Positions 1 through 7,592 of a DNA stretch of 64,000 bases are shown here, one piece after another. Location: NCBI GenBank assembly GCA_023474015.1, contig JAMCYN010000129.1, forward strand, positions 1 to 64,000, written 5' to 3'. How positions within the stretch are numbered: position 1 is the first letter of the stretch; every line of letters starts with the position of its first letter. The DNA comes from Armatimonadota bacterium (GTDB taxonomy: Bacteria; Armatimonadota; UBA5829). A program made the position numbers and the translations under genes. The notes under the pieces were generated by a model that saw nothing but the letters and a program-made list of their open reading frames with translations, had not been told where the DNA came from and did no database searches.

Positions 1-246
1 GCCAGCCATATGATCGACAGCGGCTCCAGGTGCTCCGACTGCCATCCGCGGCCTTTTGAAATGACGAAACCTGGCTCGACGTTCAGAAGGATAACTGATT
101 TCACCAAACGAATGGAACAGGGGCATCAGTGCGTCAAGTGTCACGATGGGAAGAAGGCGTTCGCTGTCTCGGCTGACTGCACCCGCTGCCACGTGCGCAA
201 AGGCGAGCCGGTGTGGAAGGTGGCCGCGCAGCCAGCGAGAAGGTAA
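1..246 (+). CDS. C-terminal part of a multiheme c-type cytochrome (cut by window start)
   Basis: The frame is open to the first base of the window, so the gene begins upstream and only about 81 residues are visible. Three CxxCH heme-c attachment motifs can be read (CSDCH, CVKCH, CTRCH) and no other domain. The protein would therefore be exported and heme-loaded outside the cytoplasmic membrane. Its stop lies 3 bases before the start of the 28-heme cytochrome gene, so the two are very likely co-transcribed and may work together. The size and total heme number cannot be judged. The internal ATG at base 10 is probably not the true start, because the spacing of heme motifs suggests more upstream sequence. 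Confidence 0.75.
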   Translation, partial: ASHMIDSGSRCSDCHPRPFEMTKPGSTFRRITDFTKRMEQGHQCVKCHDGKKAFAVSADCTRCHVRKGEPVWKVAAQPARR

Positions 247-249
247 GGC

Positions 250-2196
250 GTGAAGATAGCCAACATATACGAAAACCTGATGCGGACGCTGCGTTTTCGA
301 GTGCGCGTCCCGCTCGTGCGCAGGCACGTTAGGGTGGTCTACCTCGGCCTGCTCGGAGTCGTGATAATGGCCGGGGCGGCAAGCGTCAGTCCGCAATCGA
401 CTATCCTCTGCGGGTCGTGCCACCACATGAAAAGCTCGCTGAAGTCGTGGCACGTATCGACCCACAAGGATGTCCCCTGCGAACAATGTCACGATGTGCC
501 GAGCTGGGTCTCGATGATCGAGGCCACCTTCGGACTTGTGGACTTCTCCTCCGGGTCGCACGCGCGGGTCACCGAGAAAAAGTGTCAGGGGTGTCACGAG
601 GCCACCGAGGAGGTCATCGTCTACCACGGCCTGAAGATGACCCACAAGAAGCACCTGGACCGCCACATCGGCTGCCTGGTATGTCACTCGAATGTGGGCC
701 ATGGCAAGACCTCCGGCGTCCGCGAAGTGCCGTCGATGCGAACTTGCGCGACCTGTCACGATGGCAAGACAGCCCCCAGTTCGTGCGGCACGTGTCACGA
801 AAGTCTCGCCGGCCCATTCTCAACCCGTTTCAGCGCCGAGTGGGTGCGGGGGCACAAGCAGGAAGTCAGAGAGCAGGGGCGCGAGAAGTGCGAGCGGTGC
901 CACAGCCGAAGCTCGTGCGAGAACTGCCATCGCATGGCAAAACCCCATCCCGTCGGCTGGATTCAAACGCATCCCAGAGAGTACAGAGCGGACCCGGGAA
1001 GCTGCAGTTCGTGCCATCCGAAATCGGAGTGGAAAGACTTCTGCGACGAATGCCATGCCGTGAAACGCGCGCACACCTCCAACTGGATAACTCAGCACCC
1101 GGCCTCGGTGGCGGAGCAATCCGGCTCATGCGACCGCTGCCACGACCGCGCTTTCTGCGGCGACTGCCACAAACAGTATAAGTATCATCCAGTGGATTGG
1201 GTCAAGACACACGCCGCCGCAGGTTGGGGCGGGATTTCAAATCCCGCCCCAACAAGCGGTACCACCCCAACAGGCGATACCGCCTCAACAAAGGACGTGT
1301 GCAGGCCCTGCCACACAAAGGAGTTCTGCGACCGTTGCCACGAAAATAAACTGCCAGATTCGCATAAGTCGGCGGTCTGGGGAAGCAACCACGCCAAGGT
1401 CGTGGCAACCGAGGGTAAAGGATGCATCAGATGCCATCCGCCGGCTTATTGCTCGACCTGCCACAGGAACAAGAAGCCGGCGTCCCACGCCCGCGACTGG
1501 ACGCATCAGCACGGCTTAAAGGCCTCGGCGGACAACGCAACGTGCGGCGCGTGCCATGCCGACTCCTACTGCAACAAGTGTCACGGAATGGAAATGCCCC
1601 ACCCCACCGGCTGGATGGCTGTCCATAGCCGCTCCGCGAAGCGAAACCGCGCGATCTGCGAGAGATGTCACAATCCCATGTATTGCGCGTCGTGCCACAG
1701 GGGGCGCAGGCCCTCCACCCATTCGGGGAACTGGATATCAAACCACGGCGCCCAGGCACGGGGTTCCAACAAGGCGTGCATGGAGTGCCATACCCGCGAG
1801 CTTTGCACCAATTGCCACAAGTACTCTCGCCCGGCATCGCATGTGCCCAATTGGTTACACACGCACGGCGGGAAGAAATCATCCACGTGCTACGCCTGCC
1901 ATGGCAAAAGCTCCTGCGAAAACTGCCACAGAAAAGGCTCAAGCAAGCCGATTTCCCACAGCGATGGTTGGCGAACAAAGCACGGGAAAACGGCAACAAA
2001 GGACAGGCAGGCGTGTTTGATGTGCCACGAGAACCGATATTGCATGAACTGTCACGGCGGCGTCGAAATGCCCCACCCCTCCGGCTGGATGGGCGAACAT
2101 GGCCGCAAGGGCGCGAGCTTCAAGGACGGTTCCCCATGCCTCAAGTGCCACGAGAAAAAGCCCTACTGCGGCCGATGCCATCCGGATAAGGTGTGA
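250..2196 (+). CDS. 28-heme membrane-anchored multiheme cytochrome c
   Basis: This 648-residue protein contains 28 CxxCH motifs by direct count. One hydrophobic segment at residues 30-48 precedes the first motif and resembles the NapC/NirT-type anchor that holds a cytochrome on the outer face of the inner membrane. After the first six motifs the sequence settles into repeats: two CxxCH motifs 3-4 residues apart, then an SH or PH, a Trp and another His, about every 38-45 residues. Those extra His residues are candidate distal heme ligands. A GTG start is used, with a purine-rich GAGAAGG upstream. Between motifs 12 and 13 the spacing is broken by about 25 Gly/Pro/Thr-rich residues encoded by a 31-bp palindrome and flanking DNA. 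The likely role is electron storage or transfer between the quinone pool and periplasmic or surface carriers; the substrate is unknown. Confidence 0.9.
   Translation: MKIANIYENLMRTLRFRVRVPLVRRHVRVVYLGLLGVVIMAGAASVSPQSTILCGSCHHMKSSLKSWHVSTHKDVPCEQCHDVPSWVSMIEATFGLVDFSSGSHARVTEKKCQGCHEATEEVIVYHGLKMTHKKHLDRHIGCLVCHSNVGHGKTSGVREVPSMRTCATCHDGKTAPSSCGTCHESLAGPFSTRFSAEWVRGHKQEVREQGREKCERCHSRSSCENCHRMAKPHPVGWIQTHPREYRADPGSCSSCHPKSEWKDFCDECHAVKRAHTSNWITQHPASVAEQSGSCDRCHDRAFCGDCHKQYKYHPVDWVKTHAAAGWGGISNPAPTSGTTPTGDTASTKDVCRPCHTKEFCDRCHENKLPDSHKSAVWGSNHAKVVATEGKGCIRCHPPAYCSTCHRNKKPASHARDWTHQHGLKASADNATCGACHADSYCNKCHGMEMPHPTGWMAVHSRSAKRNRAICERCHNPMYCASCHRGRRPSTHSGNWISNHGAQARGSNKACMECHTRELCTNCHKYSRPASHVPNWLHTHGGKKSSTCYACHGKSSCENCHRKGSSKPISHSDGWRTKHGKTATKDRQACLMCHENRYCMNCHGGVEMPHPSGWMGEHGRKGASFKDGSPCLKCHEKKPYCGRCHPDKV
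1223..1253 (+). repeat. 31-bp perfect palindrome inside the 28-heme gene (copy 1)
   Basis: Two 15-base arms, starting GTTGGGGCGGG, flank a single central C. The same 31 bases occur at 17992-18022. Here the element is translated in frame (Gly-Trp-Gly-Gly-Ile-Ser-Asn-Pro-Ala-Pro) and widens the spacing between heme motifs 12 and 13. The following 35 bases are also low-complexity and may belong to the same insertion. Confidence 0.85.
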
Positions 2197-2288
2197 AGGG
2201 GCACCCCCGCCGAACGTATTTCACCAAATCCTAACATATCAGATGTATAATATAGCGTCGGCAATCATTTGGTGTGGAGAATGGCCTG

Positions 2289-2975
2289 GTGGCAAAAGAG
2301 AGCATATTGGTAGTCGATGACGAAGCGGACATCCTCAAGCTGGTGGATTACAACCTGGCGCGGGAAGGTTTCAAGGTCAAGTGTGTCGAATCCGGAGAGG
2401 ACGCCATAATCGAGGCAAAGGCGGGCATGCCGGACATGATCCTCCTTGACCTTATGCTCCCCGGTCTCGACGGCCTCGAGGTCTGCCGCGTGCTCAAGAC
2501 CAACTCCGCCACAAGCTCCATCCCCATAATAATGCTCACCGCGAAGGGCGAGGACGCGGACATCGTGACCGGTCTGCAGCTCGGCGCGGACGATTATATC
2601 GTGAAGCCGTTCAGCCCACGGGTCCTTATCGCCCGCGTGAAGACCGTATTGAGACGAAGCAAATCACAGACGCCGGGTGAGACGGAGCAGATACGGCTGC
2701 ACGAGATAACCATCGACCCCGGCAAGCATGTAGTCAGCATAGATGGAGAGCGGGTGGACCTGACTCTCACTGAGTTCCGCATCCTGCACAGCCTTGCCCG
2801 CAGGCCCGGCTGGGTCTTCACGCGGTCCCATATACTCGAACTCTCATCGGGCGAGGATTCGGAGGTCACGGACCGTTCGGTGGACGTCCACATCGTCTCG
2901 CTGCGCCGTAAGCTCGGCGATGCTGGAAAGTACGTAGAGACCGTCAGAGGCGTCGGCTACAGGTTCGCGGAGTAG
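2289..2975 (+). CDS. OmpR/PhoB-family response regulator
   Basis: The protein has a receiver domain (about residues 4-115) followed by a winged-helix DNA-binding domain (about 130-225). The receiver shows the acidic pair in VVDDEAD, the phospho-acceptor Asp54 in LLDLMLPGLDG, and the switch residues in MLTAKGE and KPFSP. The output domain has the usual LTLTEFRIL and VRGVGYRF signatures. GTG 2289 is preferred over GTG 2274 because GGAG lies 9 bases before it. The histidine kinase starts 3 bases after the stop, so the two form an operon. PhoB-type regulators of this architecture control phosphate, envelope or respiratory genes; the target cannot be deduced here. A TATAAT at 2246-2251 is a possible -10 element. 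Confidence 0.92.
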   Translation: MAKESILVVDDEADILKLVDYNLAREGFKVKCVESGEDAIIEAKAGMPDMILLDLMLPGLDGLEVCRVLKTNSATSSIPIIMLTAKGEDADIVTGLQLGADDYIVKPFSPRVLIARVKTVLRRSKSQTPGETEQIRLHEITIDPGKHVVSIDGERVDLTLTEFRILHSLARRPGWVFTRSHILELSSGEDSEVTDRSVDVHIVSLRRKLGDAGKYVETVRGVGYRFAE

Positions 2976-2978
2976 ATT

Positions 2979-4805
2979 ATGGCCAGAAAACCCCTCGTCA
3001 GCAAGCTCTTCCCGATCAATTTCATCATCACGCTGATCTCGGTCGTGATCATCGGCCTGTACGCTTCGAGCTACCTCCGCGAACTGTACTTCCGACAGGT
3101 CGAGGACGATCTCCAGGTGCGGACGCAGCTTATAAGGCGGGAACTGGAGGTAGGGAACAGGGAACAGGGAACAGGGAATAGAAGGGAGGGCGAAGCTCCA
3201 GCTAAGCCTTGGTTGCATGCAGCCGAAGCAAGCGCGACTGTGAAGGCCCTTGGAGAAACTTCCCGCACCCGTGTAACACTGATCGCGCCTGACGGAACGG
3301 TCATCGCCGACTCCGAACACGACCCTGATACGATGGAGAACCACGCCGACAGGCCGGAGGTCCGGCGGGCGCTTGCCGGCGGCACGGGCATATCAAGGCG
3401 GTTCAGCCCGACACTCCGTATGACGATGGTGTATCATGCCGTGCCTATGACACACGGCGGCAGGGTTTCCGCCGTCTTGCGGACTGCGCTTCCCGCCCAC
3501 GCGCTCGACGCCGTGCCGGCAACCGCCATCCACCGAATCATAATCGGGGCGCTGCTCATAGTAATTCTCGCGGGCATAGCTAGCTATCTTGCCGTGCGGC
3601 GCATAGGCGAGCCGCTGATGAGAATGAAATCGGCCGCCGTACGCTTCGCGTCGGGAGACTTGGCGTCGAGAGTGGCTGTACCTGACACTGAGGAGTTCGC
3701 CAGCCTTGCCGACACGCTAAACTCCATGGCCGAGCAGCTCGACATGTATCTGCGCACGATAAGGCACCAGTCTGGAGAACAGCAGGCGATCCTGTCGAGC
3801 ATGAACGAGGGCGTGGTGGCCGTGGACAAGCAGGAGCGGGTGCTTATCCTGAACCCGGCGGCCGAGGCGCTTCTCGGCGTCACGGCTGATTCCGCCAAGG
3901 GCAGGCCGATCCACGAGGTGATCAGGCATCCAAGCCTGAGGCAGTTGCTGCTTAGGCTGCATGCAACCGAAGCGAACGAGCCAGCCGTGGACGAGTTCGC
4001 CATCCATACTCCATCGGAGAAGCTCGTGCAGGTAATCGGCACAGCGTTGAAGGACGCTCAGGGCAGCGACATCGGCGCGCTTGTCGTGCTAACCGATGTC
4101 ACGAACACCCGGCGGCTGGAGGGTCTCCGCAGGGACTTCGTCGCCAACGTCTCTCACGAGCTTCGCACCCCCATCACGTCCATCAAGGGCTTCGCCGAAA
4201 CCCTCCGCGATGGGGCCATAAACGACCCTGAAAAGGCCAAGGAGTTCCTGGCCGTTCTTGCGCGGCAGGCAGACAGGCTGAACTCCATCATCGAAGACCT
4301 CCTCACGCTTTCGAGGCTGGAGCAGGCGGCCGGAACCGCCGATATTCCGCTCGAACTCACCCCAATCAAAAACATTATCGACACAGCCATCGAGGACTGC
4401 CAGCTCAGGGCCGCCGAGCATGGCGTGTCCGTGAACATCGAATGCGAACCCGACCTCAAGGCCGAAGTTAACGCGCCGCTTCTCGAACAGGCTATCGTTA
4501 ATCTGCTGGACAACGCTATCAAGCACGGCCCCGGCGGCACTGTCACAGTCAAGGCCAAGGGCACGAGCGGCGAACTCGTCATCAGCGTCGCCGACACCGG
4601 CTGCGGCATTGAGCAAGAGCACATCTCCAGGCTCTTCGAGCGCTTTTATCGCGTGGACAAAGCACGCAGCCGCAAGCTCGGCGGCACCGGTCTGGGACTT
4701 GCGATAGTCAAACACATCGTGCAGGTCCACCAAGGAATAATCGATGTCCAAAGCGCCCCGGGCAGGGGCAGCACGTTCAGCATACGCATTCCGAGCAGAG
4801 CGTAG
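2979..4805 (+). CDS. PhoR/WalK-like sensor histidine kinase
   Basis: Domains in order are a first transmembrane helix (residues 11-32), an extracytoplasmic sensor region, a second helix (about 187-205), HAMP (205-260), PAS (270-375), the dimerisation/phospho-acceptor domain with His393 in NVSHELRTP, and the ATPase domain with the N box NLLDNAIKHGPG, G1 DTGCGI, F box and G2 GTGLGLAIV. This is the PhoR/WalK layout. It pairs with the response regulator 3 bases upstream. Residues 57-85 are odd: simple-sequence DNA repeated as GGGAACA and a REGEAPAKP-encoding module is inserted in frame in the sensor region. The core domains are intact, so the kinase is probably functional. Confidence 0.92.
   Translation: MARKPLVSKLFPINFIITLISVVIIGLYASSYLRELYFRQVEDDLQVRTQLIRRELEVGNREQGTGNRREGEAPAKPWLHAAEASATVKALGETSRTRVTLIAPDGTVIADSEHDPDTMENHADRPEVRRALAGGTGISRRFSPTLRMTMVYHAVPMTHGGRVSAVLRTALPAHALDAVPATAIHRIIIGALLIVILAGIASYLAVRRIGEPLMRMKSAAVRFASGDLASRVAVPDTEEFASLADTLNSMAEQLDMYLRTIRHQSGEQQAILSSMNEGVVAVDKQERVLILNPAAEALLGVTADSAKGRPIHEVIRHPSLRQLLLRLHATEANEPAVDEFAIHTPSEKLVQVIGTALKDAQGSDIGALVVLTDVTNTRRLEGLRRDFVANVSHELRTPITSIKGFAETLRDGAINDPEKAKEFLAVLARQADRLNSIIEDLLTLSRLEQAAGTADIPLELTPIKNIIDTAIEDCQLRAAEHGVSVNIECEPDLKAEVNAPLLEQAIVNLLDNAIKHGPGGTVTVKAKGTSGELVISVADTGCGIEQEHISRLFERFYRVDKARSRKLGGTGLGLAIVKHIVQVHQGIIDVQSAPGRGSTFSIRIPSRA
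3149..3215 (+). repeat. Simple-sequence arm plus REGEAPAKP module inside the kinase gene
   Basis: Four near-identical 7-base GGGAACA units are followed by GAAGGGAGGGCGAAGCTCC and a short inverted partner. The same arm type occurs at 32857-32893, and a related GAGGGCGA module occurs at 19370-19462. Here it is translated in frame. Confidence 0.7.
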
Positions 4806-4868
4806 GGTTTCCGCCGCGCAATCCCAAATGCACCATAAAGCTTTAGCCACCTGTCGCCGAAAATGTAG

Positions 4869-6359
4869 ATGAACTGCGACAACACTTGCCGGCCTTTCAG
4901 CGAATACCTAAGGTGCAAATTGGGCGCTAACGAGGGTGGCATCGTCACCACAAACCCTGACGACAAATCGCTCTTGAAACGAATCGGTGCTGCGTCGAAG
5001 GACGGCCCCATCATGGGACTTCTCCTGTGGGCGGCGGCGCTCGCCTACGCTTCAATCGCATCTGAGTTTACACTCCCGTGGCCCGGTAGCCTTGTTCACG
5101 TGATCGATATATCCACGCTCGTTCTGGGCGGATGTGTCGGCCTGGGAGCGGCGGTCTACTTCATCACTCGCTTCATCCTCTCGCGTGAGCTTCGCCACGT
5201 CCTTTCGGCGGCGGCATTCTCGACACTCGCCGGGGGCATCGAGCTTCAGTCGCTGGCCAAATATCATGGCGTGGCGGCGGAATCCGACGGCTGGATCCTG
5301 ACCGGGGCCTGGCTGGTCTCGGCGGTGATGTTCGCCGGGGCGGCCTTTTCCAGAACGGTCCTGCGCGGCTCCGGACCCATGCAGACCGTCGGCAATGCGC
5401 TTCAGGTGACAATGCTGGTGATCGGCTTCCCGTTAGCGGCGATCCCCTATGTTGTGAACAGGGAACTGGTCGCGGTCTTGGCGGACATGGCGAGCGGCAG
5501 CCTGGCGGCAACAATGCTGAACTGCCTGTGCGGAATAGTCGGCGTGACTCTGATCATCGCGGCGCTGGCGGGCCAGTACAAGCGATACCAGGAAGACCAT
5601 GACCGCATTCCGGCGGTACTGTGCATCTTCTTCGTACCGTGCGTGCTGGCGCTGCTGTTCCGCACGGCCGCCGATCATCGGTTCGACAGCCTGTGGATCA
5701 TGAGCCAGGCCGTCTCGGCCTGTTCGTGGTTGGCGCTGGCCATCGGGTTCGCGGTGGCAAATGCAGTAGCCCAAGGCGAGATACAGGAACGACTGAGCGA
5801 GCTTGAGGCGCTGCACGATGTTTCCTGGTCGATTGTTGGAGCCGGAACCCTGCGCGATCTGTTGGACATGTTCGCCGACGCCTTGAAAACCAAGCTCGAC
5901 GCGAAGATTGTGGCTGTTTATCTGGCGGACGATACGGGAGAAACTCTTGAGGTAGCAGCCGCCCGCGGCCCAGAAGGCTACCCGGCCAACATCGGGACCA
6001 AGTACGCCACAGTCTCCGCCAACCGTTTCCCCGGATTCCACTCCGGCCACACGACAAAGGCGTTCAAGACAATGCAAATCCAGACGGCGCGAGAGGTATT
6101 CGTCGACGTCGAGCTTGTGCCCTGGCGCATCATCGCCACCGAGCAAGGCGCCGCCATTTCTCTGCCTCTCGTGGAGCAGGGCCGGTCGATAGGGGTCATG
6201 AGCCTCTACTTCGGTGACCACAAGCAGATCACCCCGCACCGCATCAAGCTCCTCTCGACCATCGCCGCGGCTGCCGCTCCCGCGATCGAAAACGCAAGGG
6301 ACAATGAGCACAAGCGCACCGAGAACGTTGACGCCGCCGTTCTCGATATAGCCGCTTAG
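4869..6359 (+). CDS. Membrane sensor protein with C-terminal GAF domain
   Basis: The first two thirds (about residues 45-305) form eight or so hydrophobic segments, resembling MASE-type membrane sensory modules. A GAF domain follows at about 320-475 (signatures AVYLADDTGETLEVAAARG and ISLPLVEQGRSIGVMSLYF). No kinase, GGDEF or phosphatase domain follows, so this looks like a sensor without its own output. It starts 63 bases after the PhoR-like kinase and may be in the same operon, perhaps as an accessory sensor; that is inference. The start is uncertain: ATG 4869 has no clear ribosome binding site and a downstream TTG near 4920 is possible. A terminator follows the gene. Confidence 0.75.
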   Translation: MNCDNTCRPFSEYLRCKLGANEGGIVTTNPDDKSLLKRIGAASKDGPIMGLLLWAAALAYASIASEFTLPWPGSLVHVIDISTLVLGGCVGLGAAVYFITRFILSRELRHVLSAAAFSTLAGGIELQSLAKYHGVAAESDGWILTGAWLVSAVMFAGAAFSRTVLRGSGPMQTVGNALQVTMLVIGFPLAAIPYVVNRELVAVLADMASGSLAATMLNCLCGIVGVTLIIAALAGQYKRYQEDHDRIPAVLCIFFVPCVLALLFRTAADHRFDSLWIMSQAVSACSWLALAIGFAVANAVAQGEIQERLSELEALHDVSWSIVGAGTLRDLLDMFADALKTKLDAKIVAVYLADDTGETLEVAAARGPEGYPANIGTKYATVSANRFPGFHSGHTTKAFKTMQIQTAREVFVDVELVPWRIIATEQGAAISLPLVEQGRSIGVMSLYFGDHKQITPHRIKLLSTIAAAAAPAIENARDNEHKRTENVDAAVLDIAA

Positions 6360-6374
6360 GGTACATCAACAAGA

Positions 6375-6406
6375 ACGGAGGGCGCCTCGCGTTCGGCGCC
6401 CTCCGT
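6375..6406. terminator. Intrinsic terminator between convergent genes
   Basis: A 12-bp GC-rich stem (ACGGAGGGCGCC and its complement) encloses an 8-base loop. T-rich sequence follows on both strands (TTCGTTG on plus, TTCTTGTTG on minus). It lies between the GAF sensor gene and rplY, which converge, so it probably serves both. Confidence 0.85.
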
Positions 6407-6435
6407 TTCGTTGATCTGTATCAATGGATACGCGG

Positions 6436-7080
6436 CTATTCGGATTGCCCCCCACCCGGAGCCGGGGCCTCGGTCGCGCCTGCTGGAGCCTCTTCCTCAG
6501 CCTTGACGCTGACATGATGAGCCACGCACGCGCACACAATCGAGTTCGGGTCTGAAAGAACCTCGATGGCGCTGTCCAGTGTCAGGTCGCTGACCGATAT
6601 GTGCTGGCCCGAACCGAGGCCACTGACATCGACTTCGATCTTCGGTGGAATATTCCCTGGCAGGCAGCTAATCTGGAGCTCATCAAGGCTGTGCTCCAGG
6701 ATAGCGGCCAACTTGACTCCAGGGGCCTCCCCGACCAGCACGATCGGCACCCCGACGTTGATTTTCTCTTTCATGTGCACCCGCTGGAACTGGATGTCCA
6801 GCACTTTGCGAGTCAACGGTTCCTTGGTAAACTCCTTCACAATTACGATGCCATCGCTCTTCGCGGGCGATCCTTTAATCTTCAGGTCGATGAGCGATTT
6901 CACCCCCGCCTCCGACGCCTTCACGGCGTCCACCAGTTCCCGCAGGTTAAACTCTATCGAAACCGGCTCGGAATCGTGACCAAACACGCTGCCGGTCACA
7001 CAGCCCGCGCGCCGGATCGCTTTAGTGTGCCCCTTTGTCATATCGGAGCGGTAGTTCGCTTCCAGTTTCACATTTGCCAT
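6436..7080 (-). CDS. rplY: Large ribosomal subunit protein bL25 (TL5/CTC type)
   Basis: The 214-residue protein starts MANVKLEANYR and matches the long CTC/TL5 form of bL25, with the 5S-rRNA-binding N-terminal domain (residues 1-95) and the C-terminal beta-domain (about 100-190). The tail is Ala/Glu/Pro/Gly-rich, as is usual in this family. It binds 5S rRNA in the 50S subunit, and the long form is linked to stress tolerance. ATG 7080 is chosen because GGAGG lies 11 bases upstream; the longer frame to 7107 would start inside the ribosome binding region. A good promoter sits at 7112-7140. The usual neighbour pth is absent, so it stands alone here. Confidence 0.95.
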   Translation of the reverse strand: MANVKLEANYRSDMTKGHTKAIRRAGCVTGSVFGHDSEPVSIEFNLRELVDAVKASEAGVKSLIDLKIKGSPAKSDGIVIVKEFTKEPLTRKVLDIQFQRVHMKEKINVGVPIVLVGEAPGVKLAAILEHSLDELQISCLPGNIPPKIEVDVSGLGSGQHISVSDLTLDSAIEVLSDPNSIVCACVAHHVSVKAEEEAPAGATEAPAPGGGQSE

Positions 7081-7111
7081 TTCGTAAAATTCCTCCCAAC
7101 AGTCCACTCAC

Positions 7112-7140
7112 AGTATACCCGACCGACACACCGTCGTCAA
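7112..7140 (-). promoter_or_regulatory. Sigma-70-type promoter of rplY
   Basis: Read on the minus strand: TTGACG, 17-base spacer, TATACT. This puts the transcription start about 25 bases before the rplY start codon, with the GGAGG site inside the leader. Confidence 0.75.
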
Positions 7141-7555
7141 GCCCGCGTCCCGGATCTATCCTCCACCAGCGATATAAGCGGGAACACGTATTGTAATGCT
7201 TGCGGATGAACAATCGGCTTGTACAGACAGATGAGGAGGCTCACCGGGGGAGGGAGAAGCGTAGTGAACCTCCTCAAGAACCGCCTGCTCCCGGAGCCAC
7301 TGCTCCTCGGCAGGTCTCCACATCGAGCCGACGGGTTCGCGACCCAAGCATGGGACGGTAGTTACATCGCACCGGGATCGGAGATATCTGATCCGCCGCG
7401 GCGACTTCATTTACTTTGACGTGGCAAGCTGCCTTCTGTTCCCCATTTCCTTTCGTGCTTTCGAGTGCATCATGAGCCTGTCGAATGGCGCGAAATTCGC
7501 GATTAAGCCTACCCCCTCAGCATGCGCCCCGTGAACTGAGCACGCTCTTGTTCCA
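7141..7555. other. Intergenic stretch with no assignable gene
   Basis: About 415 bases between the divergent rplY and polB promoters. Small open frames exist on both strands (minus 7156-7410, plus 7219-7419), but neither has a clear ribosome binding site or a family resemblance I recognise. No tRNA or strong terminator is seen. Confidence 0.5.
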
Positions 7556-7583
7556 TTGAGCGCGCCGGACCGGGTGGTATAAT
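7556..7583 (+). promoter_or_regulatory. Extended -10 promoter of polB, leaderless arrangement
   Basis: TTGAGC at 7556-7561, 16-base spacer, TGG then TATAAT at 7578-7583. Only 9 bases separate the -10 box from the ATG at 7593, so transcription would start at or within a few bases of the start codon. Confidence 0.7.
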
Positions 7584-7592
7584 AGTGTCGCT

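Noticed and set aside
2274..2288. GTG 2274 as the response-regulator start
   Set aside because: The GGAG ribosome binding site overlaps this start and fits GTG 2289 instead.
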